Below are positions 52,033-60,205 of a stretch of DNA of 64,000 bases, in pieces. A program made the translations under genes and the position numbers. The notes beneath the pieces were generated by a model. It saw nothing but the letters and a program-made list of their open reading frames with translations. It did no database searches and had not been told where the DNA came from. Positions within the stretch are counted from its first letter, which is position 1; each line of letters opens with the position of its first letter. This DNA comes from Nakamurella alba (lineage in GTDB: Bacteria > Actinomycetota > Actinomycetes > Mycobacteriales > Nakamurellaceae): NCBI RefSeq assembly GCF_009707545.1, contig NZ_WLYK01000008.1, positions 62,001-126,000 of the forward strand, given 5' to 3'.

Positions 52033-52085
52033 GTTGACTTCAGCAACAGATAAGCCTACTGTTGCTAACAGTTGCTGAAGTCAAC
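52033..52085 (+). promoter_or_regulatory. MarR operator pair overlapping the efflux-operon promoter
   Basis: GTTGACTTCAGCAAC (52033-52047) and its exact reverse complement (52071-52085) flank 23 bp. The flanked segment has another palindrome, CTGTTGCTAACAG (52059-52071). TTGACT (52034-52039) and TACTGT (52057-52062) at 17 bp spacing form a sigma-A promoter lying under the first operator. This is a textbook autorepressed marR promoter: one site blocks the -35 and the other blocks the start region. Confidence 0.8.
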
Positions 52086-52103
52086 GAACGCCAGGAGGAT
52101 GGG

Positions 52104-52559
52104 ATGACAACGACGTCGGCCCCGGCCGCCGCTCTCACCGACGCGACCCGGTCGCTGCGCGGTGTGGTCGGCGAGATGAAGCTGCTCACCAAGGAACTCG
52201 GCCGGGACCTGACCACCAGTGCCCCGGTCGGGGCGTTGATGGTGCTCGCCCATGTGGCCACCACCGGGCCGCAGCGGGCCTGCCGGATCGCCGGCTCGAT
52301 GGACCTCGATCCTTCCGTGGTCAGCCGGCACATCCGCACGCTCGAGGATCGCGGTTTCCTGGTCCGACGGACCGACGCGGACGACCGGCGCGCCCAGGAG
52401 ATCGACCTGACACCCCACGGACTCACCGTGATGAGGGAGATCTCGGCGCAGGTCGACGACCGCGTCCGGACCGTGCTCGACAGCTGGTCCGACGACGAGA
52501 TCGACCAACTGGGAACACTTCTCCGTCGGCTCCATCACGGACTGGTCTCCGCCCGCTGA
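52104..52559 (+). CDS. MarR-family repressor of the MFS efflux operon
   Basis: 151 residues; AGGAGG is 6 nt upstream of ATG. The winged helix RACRIAGSMDLDPSVVSRHI, then RTLEDRGFLVRRTDADDRR, with the salt-bridge Asp and Arg of the wing, is MarR. By operator placement it represses itself and the MFS pump 82 bp downstream. Small aromatic compounds are typical inducers, unproven here. Confidence 0.93.
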   Translation: MTTTSAPAAALTDATRSLRGVVGEMKLLTKELGRDLTTSAPVGALMVLAHVATTGPQRACRIAGSMDLDPSVVSRHIRTLEDRGFLVRRTDADDRRAQEIDLTPHGLTVMREISAQVDDRVRTVLDSWSDDEIDQLGTLLRRLHHGLVSAR

Positions 52560-52641
52560 CCGCACCACCCGCCACACCGCATCGCACCGCCCGCCGCACC
52601 GCCGCAGCGGCACCTGACGCCTGGAACCGAGGAGAACAACC

Positions 52642-54303
52642 ATGTCCGCAACAGCCACGGAAGTGGCCGCACCGCCGAAGATGTCGCACCGCGCCGTGAT
52701 CCAGGCGCTGTCCGGGCTGCTGCTCGGGATGCTCGTCGCGATCCTCAGCTCGACGGTCGTGTCGACGTCGCTGCCGCGGATCATCGGTGACCTCGGCGGG
52801 TCGCAGGCCTCCTACACCTGGGTGGTGACCGCGACGCTGCTCGCCACCACGGTGAGCACGCCGATCTGGGGGAAGTTCGCCGACCTGTTCAACCGCAAAC
52901 TGCTCGTGCAGCTCTCGCTGGCGATCTTCGTCATCGGTTCGGCGCTGGCCGGGCTGAGCCAGAACTCCGGTGAGCTCATCGGTTTCCGGGTGCTGCAGGG
53001 GCTGGGCGCCGGCGGCCTGACCGCGCTGGCCACGGTGATCATCGCCGACATCATCTCGCCGCGGGAACGCGGCCGGTACATGGGTCTGCTCGGCGCCGTG
53101 ATGGCCGTCGGCACGGTCGGCGGCCCGTTGCTCGGCGGGGTCATCACCGATTCCATCGGCTGGCGCTGGAACTTCTACGTCGGTGTGCCGCTGGCTGCCG
53201 TTGCGATCGTGCTGCTGCAGAAGACACTGCACCTGCCGACCCGCCGCCGGGACGGCGTGCGCATCGACGTGCTGGGTGTCGCCCTGATCACCGGAGCCGT
53301 GTCCCTGCTGCTGATCTGGGTCACTCTCGGCGGCCACCAGTTCGCCTGGGGGTCCGCCACCAGCATCGTGATGGTGATCGGCGCCGTGCTGCTGGCCGTG
53401 CTGTTCGTGGTGGTGGAGCTGCGGGTCGCCGAGCCGATCCTGCCGCTGGACCTGTTCCGCAACCGCACCTTCGTGCTCGCTGTCGTGGCCAGCCTCGCCG
53501 TCGGTGTGGCGATGTTCGGCACTTCGGTGTTCCTCAGCCAGTACATGCAGCTGGCCCGGGGCAAGACCCCGACCATGTCCGGCATCCTCACCATCCCGAT
53601 GATCGCCGGCGTGCTGCTGGCCTCGACGATCGCCGGCCAATTGATCAGCCGGACCGGCTTCTGGAAGCGTTACGTCGTCACCGGTTCCGCGGTGCTGGTC
53701 GTGGGACTGTTGCTGATGGGCACGATCCGGTACGACACCGGCTGGGTCCCGTTGTCGGTCTACATGTTCCTGGTCGGCGTCGGCGTCGGCATGGTGATGC
53801 AGAACCTGGTCCTCGTCGTGCAGAACACCCTGCCGCAGGACCGGATGGGCTCCGGCACCGCAGCGGTTGCGTTCTTCCGCAGCCTGGGTGGCGCGATCGG
53901 TGTGTCGGTCATGGGCGCGGTGCTGAGCAGCCGGGTCGGCACGCTGACCGCGGCCGGCATGGCGGAGCTGGGCCTGCCGACCTCCGGCGGAAGTGGGACG
54001 ATCCCCGACCTGGCGACGCTGCCCGCCCCGGTCCGCACCGTGGTCGAGTCCGCCTACGGCGAGGCGGTCGGCGACATCTTCCTGCTCGCGGTCCCGCTGG
54101 CGATCATCACCCTGGTCGCTGTGGTCTTCCTGCCGAACGCGGTGCTGGGCACCCGCTCCGGTGTCCAGCAGCAGACCGGCTCCGACGAGGCCGGGGCGGC
54201 TCCGGTCCTGGCCGACCAGCTGGTCGACGAGGCGGAGGCCGCCACCGCGCTGGTCCCCGCGACGCACGCCGCCCAGGACCGGCGACGCGACGCCCTAGAC
54301 TGA
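52642..54303 (+). CDS. DHA2-family MFS drug exporter, 14 TMS (EmrB/QacA type)
   Basis: 553 residues, consistent with 14 helices. Motif C-like GAVMAVGTVGGPLLGGVITD and motif A-like GKFADLFNRKLL mark a proton-coupled drug antiporter, and helix-1 ALSGLLLGMLVAILSSTVVS fits QacA/EmrB. A Gln/Ala-rich tail follows. The context between two MarR genes indicates inducible efflux of an unknown toxic compound. Confidence 0.93.
   Translation: MSATATEVAAPPKMSHRAVIQALSGLLLGMLVAILSSTVVSTSLPRIIGDLGGSQASYTWVVTATLLATTVSTPIWGKFADLFNRKLLVQLSLAIFVIGSALAGLSQNSGELIGFRVLQGLGAGGLTALATVIIADIISPRERGRYMGLLGAVMAVGTVGGPLLGGVITDSIGWRWNFYVGVPLAAVAIVLLQKTLHLPTRRRDGVRIDVLGVALITGAVSLLLIWVTLGGHQFAWGSATSIVMVIGAVLLAVLFVVVELRVAEPILPLDLFRNRTFVLAVVASLAVGVAMFGTSVFLSQYMQLARGKTPTMSGILTIPMIAGVLLASTIAGQLISRTGFWKRYVVTGSAVLVVGLLLMGTIRYDTGWVPLSVYMFLVGVGVGMVMQNLVLVVQNTLPQDRMGSGTAAVAFFRSLGGAIGVSVMGAVLSSRVGTLTAAGMAELGLPTSGGSGTIPDLATLPAPVRTVVESAYGEAVGDIFLLAVPLAIITLVAVVFLPNAVLGTRSGVQQQTGSDEAGAAPVLADQLVDEAEAATALVPATHAAQDRRRDALD
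54296..54301 (+). promoter_or_regulatory. Candidate -10 (TAGACT) for the second MarR gene
   Basis: TAGACT lies inside the end of the MFS gene and is 6 nt upstream of the GTG at 54308. It could give a separate leaderless transcript for this regulator. Confidence 0.4.
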
Positions 54304-54307
54304 CGGG

Positions 54308-54760
54308 GTGAGCGACCCGGTCGAGGAGATCGATCTGCGCCGGATCGAGGAGCAGATCGCCCTGCTGTTCCGCCGGGCGCGTACCTACAGCCGGAGTGCC
54401 GCCGCCGAGGTCCATCCGGACCTCGCGCCGGCGGCGTTCTCCATGCTGGTGCGGATCGTGGACGCCGGTGCGCTGCGCACCGCCGAGCTCATCGAGATCT
54501 TCGGGATCGACAAGGCCGCCATCAGCCGGCAGGTCAACCAGCTGGTCGCGCTCGGGCTCGCCGACCGGTCGGCGGACCCGACGGACCGCCGGGCGCAGAT
54601 CATCGAGCCCACCGCGGACGGGACGGCCCGCTGCCGGGCGGCGACCGCCCGCAGCCGGGGCGCGTTGCGGAGTCAGCTGCAGGAGTGGACGCCGGGGGAG
54701 GTCCGCGATCTCGGCCGGCTGCTCGCGCGCTTCAACACCCTGACCATGGGGCCGGAGTGA
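54308..54760 (+). CDS. Second MarR-family regulator
   Basis: 150 residues from GTG, 4 bp after the MFS stop. The winged helix AELIEIFGIDKAAISRQVNQ, then LVALGLADRSADPTDRRAQI is standard. It is not a close paralog of the first MarR. Two MarR proteins flanking one pump may respond to different inducers, or this one may control the following DUF1802 and kinase-like genes, whose start overlaps its stop (TGATG). Confidence 0.9.
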   Translation: MSDPVEEIDLRRIEEQIALLFRRARTYSRSAAAEVHPDLAPAAFSMLVRIVDAGALRTAELIEIFGIDKAAISRQVNQLVALGLADRSADPTDRRAQIIEPTADGTARCRAATARSRGALRSQLQEWTPGEVRDLGRLLARFNTLTMGPE

Positions 54761-55341
54761 TGACGCCGGCGCTCAAGGAGTGGTCGGCCGCCGTGCACGC
54801 GTTGCTCGCGGGACGGCAGTCGGTGCTGCTGCGCAAGGGTGGCATCCACGAGAAGCGTTTCACGGTGCCCGATGTGGTCACCGCTGGGTCCGACGGTGCC
54901 GGGGCCCTGCCGTTCCTGCTGTTCCCCACGGTGTCCCATGCGCACGCGGAACGGGTGCGGCCGGAACACCAGGACCTGCTGGCCCTGTCGGCGCCCGACG
55001 CCGGCGAGGACGCCGTGGTGCTGCGGGCGCTCGCCTCCGTGGTCGCCGCGGTCGAGGTGCACCGCCCCGAGCAGCTGGACTCCCTGCTCCCGCTGCACAT
55101 CTGGACCGCGGAGTCGGTCAGGGCGGACCGGCTCGACTTCCGCCCGCGGCATCGGTTGTCGGTGCTCGTGGTCGAGGTGCGGCCTGTCGAGCCGGTCGTC
55201 GTGCCCCGGCTGCCGGAGTTCGCCGGGTGCCGCAGCTGGCTGGACCTGCCCGACACGGCGGCCGCAGCCATCGGTGATCCGGTGCTGGACCGCCCGGCGC
55301 TCGACCTCCTGGCGCAGGAGGTCCGCGACCGGGTCGGGTGA
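54760..55341 (+). CDS. DUF1802 family protein
   Basis: 193 residues. LKEWSAAVHALLAGRQSVLL, then RKGGIHEKRF and FLLFPTVSHAHAERV match DUF1802, a family of unknown function in which the conserved RKGG and FPTxxHQ blocks are the signature; here His-Ala replaces His-Gln. No catalytic assignment is possible. Coupled to the MarR gene upstream and overlapping the kinase-like gene downstream. Confidence 0.8.
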   Translation: MTPALKEWSAAVHALLAGRQSVLLRKGGIHEKRFTVPDVVTAGSDGAGALPFLLFPTVSHAHAERVRPEHQDLLALSAPDAGEDAVVLRALASVVAAVEVHRPEQLDSLLPLHIWTAESVRADRLDFRPRHRLSVLVVEVRPVEPVVVPRLPEFAGCRSWLDLPDTAAAAIGDPVLDRPALDLLAQEVRDRVG

Positions 55342-56443
55342 GCCGGGCGGGTTCGACGACCTGCTCGCCGCGGCCGAACGCGCCTGGACCGGCCACCGGC
55401 TGACCCTGATCGACGTGGCCGGTGTCGGCAGCGACCGCTCCGTCGTGCTGCGGGTGACGGTCGACGGTGGTCCCGCTACAGCGGTGGTGAAGGGCTGGAC
55501 CACGTCCGCCGGATCGGACGCACCGGCCAGGGAGACGGCTGCACTGGACATGGCGACCGCCCGCTCGCTGCCTGCCCCGGCGCTCCTGGCCTCGGCCGGG
55601 GATCCACCCCTGGTCGTGATGAGCGATCTCGGTGCGCACGGCTCGCTCGCCGACGCCCTGCTGGGCACGGCAGCTCCTGCGGCCGACGGTGCGCTGCTGG
55701 CATGGGCCCGGGCAGTCGGCCGGTTCCATGCGGGAACGGCCTGCAGCGCAGACGATTTCGCTGCCACGCTGGAGCGGCACGGCGGCGCAGGTCTGGCCGT
55801 CGACCTGATGCCGCGGCTGTTCCGGGAGGCCGCGGACGAACTGCCGGAATTGCTGGAGCTGATCGACATCCGGGCAGAGACCGCCGTGATCGACACCGTC
55901 GCCGCGTTCGGCGACGTCCTGCAGACCGATCTCCCCGCATTGTCCCCGGCCGACACCTGCCCGGACAACAACCTCGGCCGGGACGGCGAACTGCTCCTGA
56001 TCGACTTCGAGGGCGCGATGGTGCGTCACATCGTCTGGGACGCCGCGTATCTGACCGTGCCCTTCCCCTCCTGCTGGTGCAGCTTCTCCCTTCCCGGCGA
56101 GGCGGTCACCTCGGCGCTGGATGCCTGGCGGGCGGAGGTGCGGCCCGCCTTTCCGGAGGTCGACGGTCCCGAGTTCGCCGTGGACCTCGAGGCGGCGACC
56201 GTGGGATGGGCCGTCGTCGGACTGCGCTGGTTCCTGCGCCGCGCGCTGGAGGACGACTCGCCCCTGCACCCGCACCGGTCGGCACCGACCCGCCGGATGT
56301 TCCTCGGCGAGCGGCTGCGGCGGGCCGCGACGACCACGCACCCGGTGCTGGGCGCCGTGCAGGAGTTGGCCGGGCAGGTACTGGATCGGCTGGATTCGAC
56401 GATCGGTGCGCCCCGGTTGCCGCCTGCCCCGGCCTACCGCTGA
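55274..56443 (+). CDS. Aminoglycoside-phosphotransferase-like (APH/kinase fold) protein, start uncertain
   Basis: The conserved frame is open through 55340-56443. The only in-frame start before the domain is GTG at 55274 inside DUF1802, giving 389 residues; GTG at 55415 would cut the first strand. Nucleotide-binding Lys in AVVKGW, Glu in ARETAALDMA, and a catalytic region PADTCPDNNLG with LLLIDFEGAMVRH follow the APH pattern, although the usual HGD is PAD and DFG/DFD is DFE. A GTG at 55338 fits the GTGA junction common in this window but is out of frame by one base, so a sequencing or real frameshift near 55340-55350 is possible. Substrate unknown. Confidence 0.65.
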   Translation: MIRCWTARRSTSWRRRSATGSGEPGGFDDLLAAAERAWTGHRLTLIDVAGVGSDRSVVLRVTVDGGPATAVVKGWTTSAGSDAPARETAALDMATARSLPAPALLASAGDPPLVVMSDLGAHGSLADALLGTAAPAADGALLAWARAVGRFHAGTACSADDFAATLERHGGAGLAVDLMPRLFREAADELPELLELIDIRAETAVIDTVAAFGDVLQTDLPALSPADTCPDNNLGRDGELLLIDFEGAMVRHIVWDAAYLTVPFPSCWCSFSLPGEAVTSALDAWRAEVRPAFPEVDGPEFAVDLEAATVGWAVVGLRWFLRRALEDDSPLHPHRSAPTRRMFLGERLRRAATTTHPVLGAVQELAGQVLDRLDSTIGAPRLPPAPAYR

Positions 56444-56499
56444 CGGCACTCCGGGCTGATTCCGGGCCGGAGAGCGGCCCGCTCTGGCAGGGTGGGGCC

Positions 56500-57483
56500 A
56501 TGACCGAGCTGAGCCGCGGCGCCAATGCCCCCGTGTCCGGTCCCACCCTCGAACTCTCCGTCGCCGGGGCGCGGCAGGGATCCGTCGACCTGATGGTCTT
56601 CCAGCTCGGCGCCGACCGGAAGGTGCGCAGCGACGCCGACTTCGTGTTCTTCAACCAGCCCACCTCGCCGGAGGGAGCGGTGCGGCTGACCGGTGCGGAC
56701 CGGGTGCAGGTGGACCTGGGTGCGGTACCGCCGGCGGTGGAGACGCTGGCGGTCGCGGTCAGCCTGGACGACGCGGTTGCCGGCGGTCTGCGCGACATCG
56801 GTGGGCTCGGGGTGACCGTCGGCGGCCCGGCGGACGCGCATTCCGCGCCGGCCTCCGGCCTCACCTCGGAGCGGGCCGCGGTGCTGGTCGAGATCTACCG
56901 GCGGCAGGGGTCGTGGAAGGTGCGCAACGTCTCCGCCGGCTGGACGGCCGGGCTGCCGGCCCTCGCCCGCGAGCACGGGGTGTCGGTCGACGACGCGCCC
57001 GCACCGGCGTCCCCGCCGGTCGCCGCTGCACCATCGGCAGGGCAGTACCCACCGCCGCAGCCGGCACCGTCGGCACAGCCGGCGCCGTCGAACCAGCCGT
57101 CCCAGGCGCCGTGGCGACAGAACACCGGCGCGCAGCCGTATCCGCCGCAGCAGCAGCCGCAACAGCCTTACCCGGCGGGGCAGCAGTACCCGCCGCAGCA
57201 GCAGTACCCGGCCGCGCAGCACTCGCCGAACCCGCAGCTGCCGCCGCCGGTGCTCCCGCAGAACGGCGCCCCGCACGGTGTCCAACCGCCGCAGGGGCCA
57301 CCACCCGGCTACGCTGCACCCGGCGGATTCCCGTTGCCCGGCGGCGGCATGCCGTCGACCGGGTCGCCGCCGCCCGCGTCCGGTCCGGGTGGGTGGCCGC
57401 CACCGGGTGGCGACCTGCAGCCGGTCCCGCTGCCGCCGCCCCCGGGGATGGTCGCCGGCTACCCGCCGCCCGGCGGCCGCTGA
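56500..57483 (+). CDS. TerD-family stress protein with Pro/Gln-rich tail
   Basis: 327 residues. Residues 1-165 form a TerD calcium-binding beta-sandwich: LSRGANAPV, SVDLMVFQLGADRKVRSDAD, FVFFNQPTSPEGAV, VEIYRRQGSWKVRNVSAGW. From about 175 on it is low-complexity Pro/Gln/Tyr, likely disordered. Ter proteins act in tellurite, phage and stress resistance through unclear membrane-linked complexes. A 17-bp block before the ATG is identical to that before the next gene, showing that the two are duplicates. Confidence 0.9.
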   Translation: MTELSRGANAPVSGPTLELSVAGARQGSVDLMVFQLGADRKVRSDADFVFFNQPTSPEGAVRLTGADRVQVDLGAVPPAVETLAVAVSLDDAVAGGLRDIGGLGVTVGGPADAHSAPASGLTSERAAVLVEIYRRQGSWKVRNVSAGWTAGLPALAREHGVSVDDAPAPASPPVAAAPSAGQYPPPQPAPSAQPAPSNQPSQAPWRQNTGAQPYPPQQQPQQPYPAGQQYPPQQQYPAAQHSPNPQLPPPVLPQNGAPHGVQPPQGPPPGYAAPGGFPLPGGGMPSTGSPPPASGPGGWPPPGGDLQPVPLPPPPGMVAGYPPPGGR

Positions 57484-57579
57484 TCGATCACCTGCCGGGC
57501 CACCGACCGGCGGGTGTCGATCGTGGGGCAAACCGGTGAAACCCACGTCGCCCACGGACGGCTCTGGCAGGGTGGGGAC

Positions 57580-58950
57580 ATGCCTGATCTCTCCCGTGGT
57601 GCCAACGCGCCGGTCACCGGCCCCGCCCTGGACGTCGCCGTCTCCGGCGCGCAGCAGGGCACCGTCGACCTGATGATCTTCCAGTTGACCGCGGCCGGGA
57701 AGGTCCGCAGCGACGCCGATTTCATCTTCTTCAACCAACCCGCCTCTGCTGAGGGCGCGGTCCGTCTGACCTCGGCCGACCGGATCGCCGTCGACCTCTC
57801 GAGGGTGCCGGCCGACGTGGAGAACCTGGCCGTCGCGGTGGCCCTGGACGACTCGGTCAGCGGGTCGCTGGCGTCGATCGGCGGGCTCGGGGTCACCGTG
57901 TCCGGCGCCGCCGACCAGCAGTCCGCCCCGGCCGCCGGCCTCACCTCGGAGCGGGCCGCGGTGCTGGTGGAGATCTACCGCCGTCAGGGCGCGTGGAAGA
58001 TCCGCAACGTGTCGGCCGGTTGGTCCGGTGGCTTCGCCGACCTCGTCCGCAACCACGGGGTCAGCGTCGACGACGATCCGGCCCCGGCCGCCGCCCCGAT
58101 GCCGACCGTGGCAGCGCAGGCGCCGCCCGCACCGATGCCGACGGTCGCCCCGCAGGCGCCGCCCGCGCCGATGCCGCAGGCCGCGCCTCCCGCTCCGGCG
58201 GCACCGCCGGTCCAGGACGGCCCGCGTTCGGTGCCCGGTGAGGAGAAGCTGTCCCTGCAGAAGCGGCAGGCGCTGGACATGCGCAAGAAGGAGGTGCACA
58301 AGGTCCTGCTCACCAAGGGTGCGCAGAACGAACGCGCCCGGGTGATCATGGTGATGGACAAGACCGGCTCGATGTACGACGAGTACCAGGCCGGCATCGT
58401 GCACCGCGTGGTGGAGAAGATGGTGCCGGTCGCCATCCAGCTCGACGACGACGGCGCGCTCGAGAGTTACCTCTACGCAGTGACCTTCGCCCAGCTGCCG
58501 GACCTGCGCGTGGAGTACCTGGAGCAGTGGATCGCCGACTTCGTGCACATCAACGGGGTGCGGCAGGGGATCGACTACAACGCCATCGGCGGATACAACG
58601 ACGAGATCCCGATCATGTCGCACATCATCAACTCGCTGCAGCGCGGCGGGAAGCCGGTGCTGGTGCTGTTCTTCACCGACGGCGGGTTCTCCAAGAAGAA
58701 GGAGATCACCAAGTTGATGCAGAAGGCGGCGAACCTGCCGGCCTTCTGGCAGTTCGTCGGGATCGGCAACAACAACTTCGGCGTGCTCACCAAGCTCGAC
58801 GAGATGGCCGGTCGGGTGGTCGACAACGTCGGCTTCTTCGCGGTCAGCGACATCGACCGGATCGACGACGCCGAGCTCTACCGCCGGTTGCTCAGCGAGT
58901 TCCCGGACTGGCTGCGGGCCGCCCGTGGGATGGGCATCGTCGGGGCCTGA
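57580..58950 (+). CDS. TerD-domain plus von Willebrand A-domain protein (TerF-like)
   Basis: 456 residues. The N-terminal TerD domain (1-165) is a close duplicate of the previous protein's. A Pro/Ala/Met linker follows, then a vWA/TerF-type domain (about 240-456): VIMVMDKTGSMYDEYQAG (MIDAS-like DxTGS), LFFTDGGFSKKKEITKLM, and FWQFVGIGNNNFGVL. In ter systems such proteins join TerD sandwiches to vWA metal-binding scaffolds. A terminator follows. Confidence 0.92.
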   Translation: MPDLSRGANAPVTGPALDVAVSGAQQGTVDLMIFQLTAAGKVRSDADFIFFNQPASAEGAVRLTSADRIAVDLSRVPADVENLAVAVALDDSVSGSLASIGGLGVTVSGAADQQSAPAAGLTSERAAVLVEIYRRQGAWKIRNVSAGWSGGFADLVRNHGVSVDDDPAPAAAPMPTVAAQAPPAPMPTVAPQAPPAPMPQAAPPAPAAPPVQDGPRSVPGEEKLSLQKRQALDMRKKEVHKVLLTKGAQNERARVIMVMDKTGSMYDEYQAGIVHRVVEKMVPVAIQLDDDGALESYLYAVTFAQLPDLRVEYLEQWIADFVHINGVRQGIDYNAIGGYNDEIPIMSHIINSLQRGGKPVLVLFFTDGGFSKKKEITKLMQKAANLPAFWQFVGIGNNNFGVLTKLDEMAGRVVDNVGFFAVSDIDRIDDAELYRRLLSEFPDWLRAARGMGIVGA

Positions 58951-58960
58951 GCCGCAGGCG

Positions 58961-58982
58961 GGCCGGGAACTGTTTCCCGGCC
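58961..58982. terminator. Bidirectional terminator between the TerD-vWA gene and galK
   Basis: GGCCGGGAA (58961-58969) pairs with TTCCCGGCC (58974-58982) across a CTGT loop, 10 bp after the stop of the vWA gene. Confidence 0.65.
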
Positions 58983-59062
58983 AGGGCTGTCGCTGCTCGG
59001 TGAGGTGTTCCGCTCGTGGTCGGCGCGGGGCCGGCGTCACGCGGCGTCGGCGCGGTGCGGTG

Positions 59063-60205
59063 TCAGAGCAGTCCCGCCGAGGGCTGCACCGCCCGGATCG
59101 CGGGCGCAGCCAGCCCCGCGTCGGCGAAGGCGGACCGGACCCGGTCGACCAGGACCGACGCCCGGTCGGTCGGGATGAGCGCGATCGCCGACCCGCCGAA
59201 CCCGCCGCCGGTCATCCGGGCGCCGAGTGCGCCGGAGCCGAGAGCGGTGTCGACCGCGAGATCCAGTTCCCGGCAGGACACCTCGAAGTCGTCGCGGAGC
59301 GAGACGTGCGAGGCGGTGAGCAGCGGGCCGATCGGCGCCACCGGGCCGGCGGCGAGCATCCGCACCACCTCCCGGGTGCGTGCGGATTCGGTGAACACGT
59401 GCCGGGCCCGCCGGCGGAGCACGTCGTCGTCGAGGCGGTCGAGCGCGCCGGCCGGGTCGCTCACCTCGTTCAGCAGGCCGACACCCAGCAGTGCTGCGGC
59501 CTTCTCGCACGACCGGCGACGCTCGGCGTACTCCCCGTCGGCCAGGGCGTGGTGCGCCCGGGTGTCGATCACCAGCACCTCGAGACCTTCCGCGGCCGGG
59601 TCGAACGGCAGGTGTCGGATGGTGCCCGGTCCGGTCTCGAAGTACAGCACCGACCCTTCGCGGCAGGCGGTCACGGCCATCTGGTCCATGAGACCGCACG
59701 GCATGCCGACGAAGTCGTTCTCCGCGCGCTGCGCGAGGCGGGCCAGGGTATCGGCGTCCAGCTCTACCCCGGCGACCATGGCCGACGCGGCGAGGGTCGC
59801 GCACTCCAGTGCCGCCGAGGACGACAGCCCGGCGCCGATCGGCACCGTCGAGTGCACCGCCACCTCGAGTCCCGGTACTGCCGCCCCGGTGCCGGCCAGC
59901 GCCCAGACCGCACCGGCGACATACGCCGCCCACCCGGACACCAGGCCGGGCTGCAGGTCTGCGGCATCCACCGTCACCACCTCGCCGGGCGCCCTGGACG
60001 ACACCACCGACAGCCCGGGGGTGCTGCAGATGCGCGCGGCCACATGGGTCCGGTCGTCGATGGCGAACGGGAGCACCGGCCCGCCGTTGTAGTCGGTGTG
60101 CTCGCCGATCAGGTTGACCCGGCCCGGCGCCGACCGGACGACCTGCGGTGCACCGCCGAAGGTGTCGGCGAACAGCGTCGTCGCGGCCGCATCGCCGGTG
60201 CTCAC
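59063..60205 (-). CDS. galK: Galactokinase
   Basis: 380 residues from GTG overlapping the galT stop (GTGA). GHMP kinase marks: GRVNLIGEHTDYNGG (28-42, galactokinase signature), PIGAGLSSSAALE (122-134, phosphate loop) and GARMTGGGFGGSAIAL. It phosphorylates alpha-D-galactose to galactose 1-phosphate for GalT. Second gene of the galT-galK operon. Confidence 0.96.
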   Translation of the reverse strand: MSTGDAAATTLFADTFGGAPQVVRSAPGRVNLIGEHTDYNGGPVLPFAIDDRTHVAARICSTPGLSVVSSRAPGEVVTVDAADLQPGLVSGWAAYVAGAVWALAGTGAAVPGLEVAVHSTVPIGAGLSSSAALECATLAASAMVAGVELDADTLARLAQRAENDFVGMPCGLMDQMAVTACREGSVLYFETGPGTIRHLPFDPAAEGLEVLVIDTRAHHALADGEYAERRRSCEKAAALLGVGLLNEVSDPAGALDRLDDDVLRRRARHVFTESARTREVVRMLAAGPVAPIGPLLTASHVSLRDDFEVSCRELDLAVDTALGSGALGARMTGGGFGGSAIALIPTDRASVLVDRVRSAFADAGLAAPAIRAVQPSAGLL

